DNA of 64,000 bases from Chryseolinea lacunae (GTDB taxonomy: Bacteria; Bacteroidota; Bacteroidia; Cytophagales; Cyclobacteriaceae). The translations under genes and the position numbers were made by a program. The first letter of the stretch is position 1; the number at the start of each line of letters is the position of its first letter. This document shows, piece by piece, positions 1-8,456 of this stretch. The notes beneath the pieces were generated by a model, which had not been told where the DNA came from, did no database searches, and saw only the letters and a program-made list of their open reading frames with translations. Location of the stretch: the NCBI RefSeq assembly GCF_016735595.1, contig NZ_JAERRB010000002.1, positions 384,996-448,995 of the forward strand. The letters run 5' to 3'.

Positions 1-639
1 ACCCTCATTCAAAGGTGTGATCATGCTGGCAGAATGCTTGGTGCCAGGTTACGAGCCTACAAGGACTCCGATGCCGTGGTTGTGGGAGTTCCTCCGGGTG
101 GCGCGTTGACGGCCGCAGCCCTGGCGGAGACGTTGCATCTCGCGTTTGATGTGATGCCGTGCAGAAGGATTGCCCATCCGGCCGACCCCACGCAAAGCAT
201 TGCGTCGGTGAGCACCCATGAGATCGTGCTCAGCCCACTCACGCACGGCATCCCACAAGACTATGTGGGGCACCAAATTGCCATGATCCGCCATGGCTTG
301 GATGCCGAAGATCGCTATTATCACGACGCAGTGCCACGCCTGCCGCTCAAGGATAAAACGGTGATCGTGGCAGAAGAATCTCTTCAATCAGCAAGCAGTG
401 TGATGGCCTGCCTGGTGGGCATCAAAAAAGAAAACCCAAGGAAGGTTGTGCTGGCGTTGTCTGTTGCGGCTCCCCATGCCACCGCAGCAATGGGCAGAGA
501 GGTTGATGAAGTTGTTTTTCTTCGCGTAGAACCAAATCAATATGATGCATTCTCTCGCGAATCGACAGGTGCTGAATCCTGCGCCGTAAAGGAGCGACTG
601 TTGAGGCTGCGTGGTCTCGTGCCGTCCGAACGGACATGA
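1..639 (+). CDS. Phosphoribosyltransferase family protein, 5' end outside window
   Basis: The reading frame is open to base 1, so the true start lies before the window; an internal ATG sits at 34. The visible part resembles the COG1926 type of predicted phosphoribosyltransferase: an early strand followed by VVVGVPPGGALTAAALAE, then a strand-acid motif KDKTVIVAEESLQSASSV where the PRPP-binding loop of the family lies. That loop usually reads as two acidic residues plus a small-residue stretch; here it is AEES, so catalytic competence is uncertain. The family often occurs with Hsp20, dehydrogenase and DUF302 genes in stress-response clusters, as here. The substrate is unknown. Confidence 0.65.
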   Translation, partial: TLIQRCDHAGRMLGARLRAYKDSDAVVVGVPPGGALTAAALAETLHLAFDVMPCRRIAHPADPTQSIASVSTHEIVLSPLTHGIPQDYVGHQIAMIRHGLDAEDRYYHDAVPRLPLKDKTVIVAEESLQSASSVMACLVGIKKENPRKVVLALSVAAPHATAAMGREVDEVVFLRVEPNQYDAFSRESTGAESCAVKERLLRLRGLVPSERT

Positions 640-668
640 ATGGTGTGCGAAATTTCCGGGCGGGAATT

Positions 669-1112
669 TTATGGCCGGTGTGCCAGGGTGAGGATTTCAC
701 GGACTTGCTTTGGCAGTGTGTTCAGTGCCTGGTCTATTTCTGCGGTACTAACATATAGGTTCATGGTCTGAATAACCGCATTCACAGCATGTTGCATGTC
801 TTCCAGGCTGGCAAAGTCTGTCCACACCGACATACCGTCTGCTTCGGCGATCTCCTGGATGAAGTCTATAGAGTTTTTTATCCTGAAATGATCCTTTTTT
901 TGCCACCCGTCAACGTAGACTGCCTTTATCGCCATGGGGAGTTGCGCCAGTAATTGTAAAGACTCCTCAAAGGTCAGGTGATTCCGAAGCACGCGAAAAG
1001 TGGCCTTCAGAATTCTCGCCGCACGATCACGGTCGGCGGTGTGAAGATTTTCTTCCAGTTGGTGAAGAAATTCATTTCCCTTCATCGCGTACTTTTCAAA
1101 ATCGAGTTGCAT
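669..1112 (-). CDS. DUF2267 domain protein
   Basis: 147-residue soluble protein with the DUF2267 pattern: an N-terminal helix MQLDFEKYAMKGNEFLHQL, then RAARILKATFRVLRNHLTFEES and a middle segment LAQLPMAIKAVYVDGWQ. Family members are small all-helical proteins of unknown biochemical function, found in bacterial stress and chlorination-tolerance clusters. The ATG at 1112 is the first start in frame and fits the family N-terminus. Convergent with the upstream phosphoribosyltransferase gene. Confidence 0.75.
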   Translation of the reverse strand: MQLDFEKYAMKGNEFLHQLEENLHTADRDRAARILKATFRVLRNHLTFEESLQLLAQLPMAIKAVYVDGWQKKDHFRIKNSIDFIQEIAEADGMSVWTDFASLEDMQHAVNAVIQTMNLYVSTAEIDQALNTLPKQVREILTLAHRP

Positions 1113-1313
1113 AGCTGTGAATTTAGGAGATCAAAACCATCGCATTTTTTTATGACCGAGGTAAATGCGTCGCCGCGCTGGCGGGTTGGCGCGCACGGTC
1201 CTGGTGAATGGGAAAACGTGTCAACAGGGCTATGAACGTAGCGATCCGATTTGACTTGTTTTTTTTCATGCAATGAATATACAGCCAAGCAGCCACCATG
1301 GCGATGATGTTGG

Positions 1314-3056
1314 TCACGCCGGGGCCTGAAATTCGTCACCACGCAATGCACCGGAAAGACCGGCTGAATTTTGATTGGTTAAGATCACAAACTGACCCGG
1401 GTTGAGCTTCACCTTCACAAAATGGTGACTGCCGTCTTCGTTTTTCAACACATGTATTTTTCCCTTGCCGCCATAGCAAAACCTGAACACAGAACCTTCT
1501 GCATTCAAATGCTTGTCGACCACGATGTATTCTTCATCCGATTTTGTCAGCGAATGATTGTAGACCACCAGAATTTCCTCGTCATACAATATGCGTGAGA
1601 ACGCCAACATGCAGTCGGCATAAACGGGCAGATAGAAGTTTTTGCCGGAGCGAGAGGATTCACGCATATACATTCTTCCGAATTTTAGGACAGCATTTTT
1701 TTTGCGCAAATTCGCGATGGTGGCGATCTCGCGATAAATCGGGTTTTGTTGATTGAGAACATTCTGGGTGTCGTTGTCGAGGCTGAACATGGCTTCACGT
1801 ATGTTCCAATCGCAGGCGCCAGCGCCCTGAAAGCCCTGTTCGGTGCCATAGTAGATGCACGGTGTGCCCAGGGCACACAACAAGAAACCCATGCCGGCAA
1901 TGATCTGTTCTTCGGTCGCGTCGTGTCCGAAGCGTGTCTTGATAGCCTGGCCAACCTGATCGTGATTGTCGATAAAAGTGACCAGGAATTCGCCGAACTC
2001 TCCACGAGACAACGCATTTTTTCGAAGGGATTCGTAGCGTTCGATCAGTTTCTCGGGGGTAGATTTTCCGAGAATAACGTCGGCCAAAACATGATACAAT
2101 GGAAAATCAAGAACTGAATTTAGTCCATAATAGATGGCCTTGTCTTCTACCTGAATGGATGTTTTTGGGCCGATGTAATGGTTGTACAATTCCTCGGGCC
2201 CAAGCAGCTCACCGAAGAGAAAGAAGTCGTGCTTGCCGAGCGTATAGGCATATTCACGTATCAGCGAACAAAATTGACTTATTGCCTTTTCGCCCATGTG
2301 TTTGACAGCGTCCAGGCGAAATCCGTCTACATCCGTTTCACGGATCCAGTAGCAATGGATTTTAGTGAGGATATCCTGCACATAGAGAGCCTCGGGTGAA
2401 TCGTCGTTTTTGAATGTCTTTAAATTTTCGAAATCACCTTCGCGTGTTTCCGGATAACAATCAAAGTTCCTGATCTGTCCTTTCCGTTCATAGAGATCGG
2501 GGTTGCGCAGCTCCAAGGGTGAAGGTTTTTTGTCGTAGCGCCAGGATCCGAACGGGAATGTCGCGCCCTCGTAATAATAGTATGGAAAGTCGCCTGGGTA
2601 GGACCAGTTGTCGCCGGAATGATGTAGCACGATGTCCAGAAACACACGCATATCCATGGCATGTGCTTCATCCACCAGGTCGGCAAGATCGTCTACGGTT
2701 CCGAAGCGCGCGTCAACTTGCAAATAGTCCTGGATCGCATAGCCGTGATAGATACCGACGTTGTTTTCAAAAACAGGACTTAGCCAAAGGGACGTACACC
2801 CGAGTTCCTGAATATAGCGCAAGTGTTTGCGGACACCCTGCAAGGTTCCGCCACACGCTTGCATCAATTGGCTGGACGTGCCAAAGCCCCTTGTTTTTCC
2901 AGCTCCAGGCAACGCGGTTCGTTCTTTGCTGTCGTGGAAACGATCGACCATCAGGAAGTAAATAAATTCTTCACGCCATTCGCGGGCGTCCTTCCCCCAA
3001 TATTTTTTACCGGGCTTGGGCGAGAGATCCAGATGCTGAGTGGTAGTGAGTGACAT
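1314..3056 (-). CDS. Alpha-amylase family glycoside hydrolase (GH13)
   Basis: About 580 residues with all GH13 landmarks: GCTSLWLSPVFEN and the YHGYAIQDYLQVDARFG region, the nucleophile Asp in DVDGFRLDAVKH, the acid/base Glu in FLFGELLG, and the transition-state Asp in FIDNHDQ. The barrel is followed by a beta-sandwich domain ending LNPGQFVILT. No signal peptide is visible, so it probably acts in the cytoplasm on glycogen-like or imported alpha-glucans. A longer frame begins with TTG at 3077, but the ATG at 3056 (MSLTTTQH) is the more plausible start. The exact substrate cannot be read from the sequence. Confidence 0.9.
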   Translation of the reverse strand: MSLTTTQHLDLSPKPGKKYWGKDAREWREEFIYFLMVDRFHDSKERTALPGAGKTRGFGTSSQLMQACGGTLQGVRKHLRYIQELGCTSLWLSPVFENNVGIYHGYAIQDYLQVDARFGTVDDLADLVDEAHAMDMRVFLDIVLHHSGDNWSYPGDFPYYYYEGATFPFGSWRYDKKPSPLELRNPDLYERKGQIRNFDCYPETREGDFENLKTFKNDDSPEALYVQDILTKIHCYWIRETDVDGFRLDAVKHMGEKAISQFCSLIREYAYTLGKHDFFLFGELLGPEELYNHYIGPKTSIQVEDKAIYYGLNSVLDFPLYHVLADVILGKSTPEKLIERYESLRKNALSRGEFGEFLVTFIDNHDQVGQAIKTRFGHDATEEQIIAGMGFLLCALGTPCIYYGTEQGFQGAGACDWNIREAMFSLDNDTQNVLNQQNPIYREIATIANLRKKNAVLKFGRMYMRESSRSGKNFYLPVYADCMLAFSRILYDEEILVVYNHSLTKSDEEYIVVDKHLNAEGSVFRFCYGGKGKIHVLKNEDGSHHFVKVKLNPGQFVILTNQNSAGLSGALRGDEFQAPA

Positions 3057-3216
3057 CTTATTTCGTATAGCGATCAATCACGATCATTTTTTCCATTGCA
3101 CTCATGATAGACGTCAGAATTCCTGTATGATTTACATCATAGTCTGTAGCCCTGAATTTTTTTGACGCGGTCCGCATGACAAGAATTAGCCATTCAGATG
3201 ATCGACCTCATCTGAT

Positions 3217-3747
3217 ATGAAGAAAGCACATCGGACATTTCGAAAAAAGAATATGACAGCCCAGGCAACAGTCGCGAGACTTAAAATCGAAAAAAACACC
3301 CTCCCTTCGGCAGCGAATCGTGCACTCGTCTATGACGGCACCTGGCAGACATTTTATGTGGCGACAGATCAATGGAAAACTGAATTAAACTACGTGGACT
3401 GTGAACTGACCTTTTTTAGAAGGCTGATGTTCGAATATTTTGCGCCGTGCATTGACGGCGCACCGCTGGAGCAAACGCGGAAGTTATCGGGCCAAGAGAC
3501 CAGGATTGAAAAAAGACGTGCGGCGCTTGAAGAGCGTGTGCTGGACCAGCGTCACCACTTGGCGCACCTTCTGGAAAATCCCATTGCGCGCGATGCTCAA
3601 ATCTGCTATGATCAGCAAATGATTCTACAAGAGGAGCTGGCCGAGTTTCTAAAGGCTTTCCGTCAGTTCAAGCAAAACCTTTTTGTTGTGGCCACGAACA
3701 TTCTGAGGGGCGCGAAAGGCGAGGTCCTTGCTTCGGGGATAACATGA
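3217..3747 (+). CDS. Hypothetical protein, helical
   Basis: 176 residues, unrecognised. The central and C-terminal parts are charged and helical (KLSGQETRIEKRRAALEERVLDQ, then an EELAEFLKAFRQFKQNLF stretch), suggesting a coiled-coil bundle without signal peptide or membrane segment. The stop overlaps the ATG of the broken kinase gene by four bases (ATGA at 3744-3747), so the two were probably co-transcribed. An alternative ATG at 3253 would remove a very basic leader. Confidence 0.6.
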   Translation: MKKAHRTFRKKNMTAQATVARLKIEKNTLPSAANRALVYDGTWQTFYVATDQWKTELNYVDCELTFFRRLMFEYFAPCIDGAPLEQTRKLSGQETRIEKRRAALEERVLDQRHHLAHLLENPIARDAQICYDQQMILQEELAEFLKAFRQFKQNLFVVATNILRGAKGEVLASGIT

Positions 3748-4069
3748 CGAAAAATGAATCGGAGGCACGATGCCTGGTGCCGGTGGTCGGTCTGCCCGGG
3801 TCGGGGAAAAGTTTCTTTGCTTCGCGCTTTGCTGAAGCACTGGGAGCCGTTTACCTGAGTAGTGATGTTATGCGGATGAAATGCTGGTGAAACAGCGAAC
3901 CAGTAATCCACGGCCCGACAGTGAAGCAGATTTTGCCGTCTATCAGGCCTTGCGGAGTCAAGTTGAGGCGATCGAATTTCCGTATCTGACCCTGAAGTCT
4001 ACGGACGATGACGAAACTCATGGTCGGGTTGTTCTGGCCGGCCTATTTTTATATCCACAACCAATATAA
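3744..4069 (+). pseudogene. P-loop kinase remnant (COG0645-like), internally deleted
   Basis: The frame from ATG 3744 encodes a Walker A motif GLPGSGKS and the next strand AVYLSSDVMRMK, then stops at 3888-3890 after 48 codons. A second frame (from about 3881 to 4069) encodes a C-terminal-like segment with RPDSEADFAVYQALRSQ and ends normally. In intact predicted kinases of this family these parts are separated by roughly 80-100 residues containing the lid and Walker B region, which are missing here. The gene therefore appears to have lost its middle and suffered a frameshift at the junction. It cannot encode a working kinase unless the sequence is misassembled. Confidence 0.65.
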
Positions 4070-4075
4070 AATACT

Positions 4076-4330
4076 ATGGATTCAAAAAAAGCATTGCTGG
4101 GCATTGTGGCAGGGATTGCTGCCGGTGCTGTGTTGGGCGTGTTGTTCGCCCCGGAAAAGGGATCGCGTACCCGGAGGGGTATTGACCGCAAAGGCGAAGA
4201 TCTGGCGGATGCACTCAACGACAAGATCGACGAAAAGTTCGATGACCTTCTTGATGTTGTGTCGTGCAGAATGAAAAAGAACAACGTGCAAAACAACGGT
4301 GAGCACGTTAGAACGGAAGTTTCGGTATAG
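4076..4330 (+). CDS. YtxH-type membrane-anchored stress protein
   Basis: 84 residues starting MDSKKALLGIVAGIAAGAVLG, a single N-terminal transmembrane helix rich in Gly and Ala, followed by VLFAPEKGSRTRR, the hallmark of YtxH proteins, and a charged helical tail. The family is associated with general stress but has no known enzymatic activity. It starts six bases after the kinase remnant and 12 bases before the dehydrogenase gene, so it is likely part of one operon. Confidence 0.8.
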   Translation: MDSKKALLGIVAGIAAGAVLGVLFAPEKGSRTRRGIDRKGEDLADALNDKIDEKFDDLLDVVSCRMKKNNVQNNGEHVRTEVSV

Positions 4331-4342
4331 GAGCAGTGCCCC

Positions 4343-5368
4343 ATGAAAGCCTGGCTCTTGTCGAGAATTGGCAACGTAGGCAGCATGGCCTCACCGTTGG
4401 ATTGGCGCGAAGTGCCAACGCCGCAACCCGGGGAGAATGAAGTCTTGATTAAAGTTTCCTGTTGTGGCGTGTGTCATACCGAATTGGATGAGATCGAGGG
4501 ACGCACGCCGCCACCCAGGTTGCCGGTGATTCCGGGACACCAGGTGGTCGGGTTTGTGATCGGGACGGGCAAAACGGCAACCCGGTTTCATGTAGGAGAT
4601 CGTGTAGGGGTAGGGTGGATCCATTCAGCCTGCGGGAGTTGCATGTTTTGTATCAGCGGGAAAGAAAACCTGTGCCCGAGTTTCGTGGCCACCGGCAGAG
4701 ACCGCAACGGGGGATATGCTGAATTTCTAGTCGTGCACGAACAGTTCGCCCATAGCATACCTGCCGTGTTTTCCGACGCTGAAGCTGCGCCGTTGCTTTG
4801 TGCGGGTGCGATTGGCTATCGTTCATTAAAGCTGGCCGGTGTTTCCGATGGGCAAACACTGGGTCTTACGGGCTTCGGTGCGTCGGGACATCTGGTGTTG
4901 AAACTTGCCCGGCACCTGTATCCCCAAAGCAAAATTTATGTATTTGCCCGGAGCGAAAAAGAGCAGGAGTTTGCGCGTAAACTTGGTGCCTCCTGGGCAG
5001 GCGCACCGCAGGAAAAAGCACCCGGGCTGTCGGACGCCATCATCGACACGACACCGGTCTGGTCTTCTGTGGTGAATGCATTGTGGCAACTCAGGCCAGG
5101 CGCGCGACTTGTCATCAATGCGATACGAAAAGAGTCTGCCGATCAGCATGCGCTGCTGGGCATTCGTTATCACGATCATCTATGGATGGAAAAAGAAATT
5201 AAATCCGTAGCCAATATAACCCGCGCCGACATTGGCGAATTCCTGTCCGTCGCCGCGGCCATTCCATTAAAATCGGAAATTGAGTTGTATCCGTTTGAGC
5301 AGGCTAACCGCGCATTGGTAGAACTCAGGCATAAACCTGTGCGGGGAGCAAAAGTGCTGATGCTTTAA
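4343..5368 (+). CDS. Zinc-dependent alcohol dehydrogenase family protein
   Basis: 341 residues of the medium-chain dehydrogenase superfamily. The catalytic zinc site is visible in SCCGVCHTELDEIEG and PGHQVVG. The structural zinc site is visible as the four Cys of CGSCMFCISGKENLC, and a Rossmann motif as LTGFGASGHLVLKLA. It should oxidise alcohols or reduce aldehydes with NAD(P)H. It follows the YtxH gene closely and ends 33 bases before the convergent DUF302 gene. Clustering with Hsp20 and DUF302 genes is typical of stress or low-oxygen loci. Confidence 0.88.
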   Translation: MKAWLLSRIGNVGSMASPLDWREVPTPQPGENEVLIKVSCCGVCHTELDEIEGRTPPPRLPVIPGHQVVGFVIGTGKTATRFHVGDRVGVGWIHSACGSCMFCISGKENLCPSFVATGRDRNGGYAEFLVVHEQFAHSIPAVFSDAEAAPLLCAGAIGYRSLKLAGVSDGQTLGLTGFGASGHLVLKLARHLYPQSKIYVFARSEKEQEFARKLGASWAGAPQEKAPGLSDAIIDTTPVWSSVVNALWQLRPGARLVINAIRKESADQHALLGIRYHDHLWMEKEIKSVANITRADIGEFLSVAAAIPLKSEIELYPFEQANRALVELRHKPVRGAKVLML

Positions 5369-5401
5369 TCTTTTTTCAACAACCGGTTGCCCCGACAAGC
5401 A

Positions 5402-5836
5402 TTATTTTTCGCAGGGCAACGCTTCTGCATGTTGCTCGGGAGCCGAACGGTGAAGGTCATCTACGGCGGCGCGCAGTCGGTTGCTTACCTCCAGTGCCAA
5501 CTCGCTTAAGAGGGGCGTGCGGATATTTTTGTCAAGGCTTTCAAGTGGATTGACGGCAGAAACTTCTACTTCTCCGTTTTCATGTTGCTGGATAACTACA
5601 TTGCAAGGCATCATGATGCCCAGGTGCGACTCCAGACTAATGGCCTTATAGGCAAACTGTGGATTGCAGGCGCCAAGAATCCTGTAGTTTCTGAAATCGA
5701 CATTAAGTTTTTGTTTAAAAATATCCTTAACATCGATGGAGGTGACGATGCCAAAGCCCTGTTGTTTTAAATTTTCGGTCAGCTTGTCCATCACGTCCGC
5801 AAAGGGCAGATGCAATTTTCGGGAGTGGTATGTCAT
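5402..5836 (-). CDS. DUF302 domain protein
   Basis: 144 residues from the ATG at 5836 (MTYHSRKLHLPF). The pattern is characteristic: LKQQGFGIVTSIDVKDIFKQ, the RILGACNPQFAYKAIS segment with its conserved Cys, and GIMMPCNVVIQQ with a second Cys, then EVSAVNPL. DUF302 proteins are small alpha-beta proteins of unknown reaction, often near Hsp20 and redox genes. A longer frame reaches 5926, but the extra 30 residues do not resemble the family and overlap the Hsp20 terminator, so I chose the shorter start. Confidence 0.85.
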   Translation of the reverse strand: MTYHSRKLHLPFADVMDKLTENLKQQGFGIVTSIDVKDIFKQKLNVDFRNYRILGACNPQFAYKAISLESHLGIMMPCNVVIQQHENGEVEVSAVNPLESLDKNIRTPLLSELALEVSNRLRAAVDDLHRSAPEQHAEALPCEK

Positions 5837-5882
5837 GATTTTTTTTGTTATGGTGCGAACGTCGGTTTGACCGGCAACGGTA

Positions 5883-5910
5883 AATAGAAAAGCCTCCATT
5901 CCGGGAGGCT
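5883..5910 (-). terminator. Rho-independent terminator of the Hsp20 gene
   Basis: On the minus strand AGCCTCC pairs with GGAGGCT around a six-base loop and is followed by a T-rich run (TTTTCTATTT). It lies 24 bases past the Hsp20 stop codon. Confidence 0.75.
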
Positions 5911-5933
5911 GTTCTTCAGTGTTCACCCCGCAC

Positions 5934-6371
5934 TTACCGGACTTCGATGGCCTTCTGTGCTTTGGGTTGACTGATCATCTTTTTGGAGAGTTTCAACTTC
6001 AGAATACCATCCTCGTAGGTTGCCTTGATGTCGTCTTCGTTGATGTTTTCAGGCAATGTAAAAGTTCGGCTGAACGTGCTATAGTTGAACTCCTTTCGTG
6101 TATAATCGTTTTCCTTTTCTTCTTTCTCCTCTTTTTTCTCTGAGGAAATCGTCAGCAAGCCGTTTTCGGAGGTGATCTTAAAATCTTTTTTAGACAAACC
6201 GGGAGCGGCAACCTCAACATCAAAAGACTTGTCGGTTTCCCGCACGTTGACTGCGGGGATAGAAAAATTCTTCATCCAATCAGAGTCAAAGAATTTTTCG
6301 GTGTCGAAAAAATCAGATAGCCAGGAGCCATTACCTAGTAACGGCCAGGTTGAGCGTTTGATGAGTGACAT
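5934..6371 (-). CDS. Hsp20/alpha-crystallin small heat shock protein
   Basis: 145 residues from ATG 6371 (MSLIKRSTW). The alpha-crystallin domain runs from about residue 40 to 140: PAVNVRETDKSFDVEVAAPGL, the GLLTISSEKKEEKEEK turn, and the conserved end FTLPENINEDDIKATYEDGILKL. The C-terminal tail has no clear I-x-I motif but ends KAIEVR. It is an ATP-independent holdase that forms oligomers on unfolding proteins in the cytoplasm. The upstream extension to 6503 is not family-like. The 3' terminator at 5883-5910 isolates it from DUF302. Confidence 0.93.
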   Translation of the reverse strand: MSLIKRSTWPLLGNGSWLSDFFDTEKFFDSDWMKNFSIPAVNVRETDKSFDVEVAAPGLSKKDFKITSENGLLTISSEKKEEKEEKENDYTRKEFNYSTFSRTFTLPENINEDDIKATYEDGILKLKLSKKMISQPKAQKAIEVR

Positions 6372-6459
6372 ATGTGTTGTTTTTTTTGTTACACAAATAT
6401 CACGGAGCGCGATGAATCTCGATATGACGAATGTCACTGGAAGCAGATGATCGTTGTGC

Positions 6460-6915
6460 CTACGCAACGCTTTTGTCTGGCAAAGTATGTGTGGATGTTT
6501 CATTCATCAGTTTTGAAAAGAGAAGCCCCAGGCAGGTGAACTCGGCCAGGGCACTGACAGCCCAGGTTGCCGTCATGAGCAGCGATATGGGAAAGGAGGC
6601 GTAGGAGATCATCATTCCGGGCACAGTGGATACTATCCAGCAGGCGAATGCAAAACGTATGGCCTTGCGCCAGTTACTGCCTGTGTCGCTGAGCGCACGG
6701 GTCTTTTTCCATACCCATGCAAATGCCATGGAAAAGAAAAAGGGGTGTACGAAATATACCAGCATCGCCGGATCGGACTGTGTTCGAAAGAGATGCACGT
6801 TTTGATATTCGGTTTGGAGCGCCGGGAACAATGCTTGAACGACTTGAGCAATCAACATGCCGATGGCAAGCACAAGGATGCCACCAAGGATGGAGGTAAG
6901 AATAAGCTTTTTCAT
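6460..6915 (-). CDS. Four-helix membrane protein, unknown function
   Basis: 151 residues from ATG 6915 (MKKLILTSILGG). Hydrophobic segments are visible at about residues 5-28, 55-72, 85-105 and 110-135, with short charged loops (KKTRALSDTGSNWRK). The length and topology match small uncharacterised Bacteroidota membrane proteins; no enzymatic motif is visible. It lies upstream of and in the same direction as Hsp20, but with an 88-base gap, so co-transcription is uncertain. Confidence 0.7.
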   Translation of the reverse strand: MKKLILTSILGGILVLAIGMLIAQVVQALFPALQTEYQNVHLFRTQSDPAMLVYFVHPFFFSMAFAWVWKKTRALSDTGSNWRKAIRFAFACWIVSTVPGMMISYASFPISLLMTATWAVSALAEFTCLGLLFSKLMNETSTHTLPDKSVA

Positions 6916-7022
6916 AAGATCATTTTTTTGATACATAAGACAAGAGACAGCCTGCAAAGTAGGGTAGCGCTGGACGGGGCAGTATGATCAAAGGCTCCAA
7001 ACGAAATGATTGATGTCACTTG

Positions 7023-7052
7023 CCCTGCCGGCGATCTGTAGCCCCGGCAGGG
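7023..7052. repeat. Hairpin formed by inverted repeat overlapping the 37-bp repeat
   Basis: CCCTGCCGG (7023-7031) and CCGGCAGGG (7044-7052) form a perfect nine-base inverted repeat with a 12-base spacer. The right arm is part of the 37-bp direct repeat that recurs at 9273. The other copy lacks the left arm. Confidence 0.6.
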
Positions 7053-7074
7053 ATTACAAAGCCCTTATAAATGC
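7038..7074. repeat. 37-bp direct repeat, left copy (tRNA 3'-end-like)
   Basis: Matches 9273-9309 at 36 of 37 positions in the same orientation, the only change being A/G near the middle. The first 14 bases (GTAGCCCCGGCAGG) also match 52426-52439, the 3' end of the tRNA-Arg gene. The two copies bracket the OYE/HxlR pair, suggesting an old insertion or duplication at a tRNA-derived site. Confidence 0.7.
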
Positions 7075-7166
7075 AATTTGCGGTATCCTTTCCTGCCTTA
7101 AGGATAACAAATCTTTCATTCCTTAACCAAAAGAAAACAACGATAGCTTTCTCAAGTCTTCTGGAT

Positions 7167-7206
7167 GGAAACGTCCTGGGTTCATTACCTACCAGGACGT
7201 TTTTCA
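7167..7206. terminator. Terminator-like hairpin after the OYE gene
   Basis: AAACGTCCTGG and CCAGGACGTTT form an 11-base perfect stem with a 12-base loop, followed on the plus strand by further T residues. It sits just past the OYE stop codon at 7216 and could work in either direction. Confidence 0.65.
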
Positions 7207-7215
7207 TTTCATGTA

Positions 7216-8328
7216 CTAAGCATAGTGTTCATTTAATGACAAAGAAGGATAATCGATGTATCCGTTATCATCTCCTACAAAGAAAGTGGCGGGATCAGCG
7301 TCATTTAAATTTGCATTCGTTCGAAAACGCTCCACAAGGTCAGGGTTGGAAATATACAGCGTGCCGAACGAAATTATATCCGCATAACCATCTTCCAACA
7401 GTTGGTTTGCTTTTTCCAAGGTAAATCCACCGTTGGCCATGATAGTTCCTTTGTATATTTTTCGAAAATTTTCGAAAAGTTTCCGGTCCTTCTGTGCCTC
7501 AGGCGATATTCCAGGTTCCGGCCGGTCTACGATGTGAAGAAATGCCAGATCGTACTTATTTAATTGTTGCGCTACAAAGCGATACGTATTCTCAGAATCA
7601 TCGGGCGTTTCTCCAGGCTGCGAATAACTTAAATTGGGAGTGATGCGAACACTTATTCTTTTTGAGTGCCACACCGTCATTACCGTGTCCAACACTTCTA
7701 ACAGAAAACGTGTTTTGTTTTCCATCGTGCCTCCGTACTGATCCGTACGCTTATTCAATGCATTGCTCAGGAATTGAGAAAGTATAGATGGATGCTGTAC
7801 ATGAAGTTCTATTCCGTCAAAACCTGCATCCTTGGCGTTCTGTGCGGCATTTCTGTAATCGGATAGCGTACGCTGAATATCTTCAAGACTCATTTCCCTT
7901 GGAGTTACTGTGTCCTGCACTCCTTGAGCAGTATATGATTTTGTAAGAGGATTTATAGATGACGGCCCAAGGGGAAGCTCACCGTCCAAATGATGCGGAT
8001 GGGATAATAACCCGGCATGGCCCAGTTGTAAGAATATCCGGCCTTCCTTTTGATGGACGATTTCGGTGATGGCTCTCCAGCCTTCCACCTGCGCTTCAGA
8101 AAAAATTCCTGGAACGTTGATGAAACCGATAGCTTCTTTGCTAATCCAGGTACCTTCTGAAATAATTAACCCTGCCGAGGCGCGTTGTCCATAATAGAGA
8201 GCTTGCATTTCAGTGGGAACAATTCCCGGATTCTTCGACCTACCACGGGTCATTGGCGCCATCGCTATGCGGTTGGGAAGTGTAAGTGATCCAAGCGAAA
8301 TAGATTGGAATAGTGGTGATGAACTCAT
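7216..8328 (-). CDS. Old yellow enzyme family ene-reductase (NADH:flavin oxidoreductase)
   Basis: 370 residues forming an FMN-binding TIM barrel. Start MSSSPLFQSISLGSLTLPNRIAMAPMTRGRS is the classical OYE N-terminus. The substrate-binding pair appears as H-x-x-H in GIELHVQHPSILSQFLS (around residues 175-178), followed by the family motif NKRTDQYGG. The FMN phosphate region is IMANGGFTLEKA and DIISFGTLYISNPDL. It should reduce activated C=C bonds or nitro and quinone compounds with NAD(P)H. It is divergent from the HxlR regulator at 8457, the usual arrangement for an electrophile-inducible detoxification gene. Confidence 0.92.
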   Translation of the reverse strand: MSSSPLFQSISLGSLTLPNRIAMAPMTRGRSKNPGIVPTEMQALYYGQRASAGLIISEGTWISKEAIGFINVPGIFSEAQVEGWRAITEIVHQKEGRIFLQLGHAGLLSHPHHLDGELPLGPSSINPLTKSYTAQGVQDTVTPREMSLEDIQRTLSDYRNAAQNAKDAGFDGIELHVQHPSILSQFLSNALNKRTDQYGGTMENKTRFLLEVLDTVMTVWHSKRISVRITPNLSYSQPGETPDDSENTYRFVAQQLNKYDLAFLHIVDRPEPGISPEAQKDRKLFENFRKIYKGTIMANGGFTLEKANQLLEDGYADIISFGTLYISNPDLVERFRTNANLNDADPATFFVGDDNGYIDYPSLSLNEHYA

Positions 8329-8359
8329 TGTTTCTAATTTTAGTTATGTGGAATATATC

Positions 8360-8416
8360 TTTACTTGCTATTTACAAGTAAAGCATTGAAATAGTTCCTT
8401 GCTATTTGCAAGTAAA
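8360..8416. promoter_or_regulatory. Tandem palindromic operators, probable HxlR binding sites
   Basis: TTTACTTG (8360-8367) and CAAGTAAA (8375-8382) are a perfect inverted repeat around CTATTTA. A second, weaker copy lies at 8398-8416, with CTTGCTATTTGCAAG and the same AAGTAAA flank. The sites are 37 bases apart in the divergent OYE/HxlR promoter region, as expected for control of both genes by the HxlR protein. Confidence 0.7.
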
Positions 8417-8456
8417 AGAATAAATTTTTGCTTAATTTTAGAAATCGTAGAAAACT

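Noticed and set aside
7038-7074. Possible tRNA gene
   Set aside because: Only the 3' end resembles a tRNA; no anticodon arm or acceptor partner is present. Same for 9273-9309.
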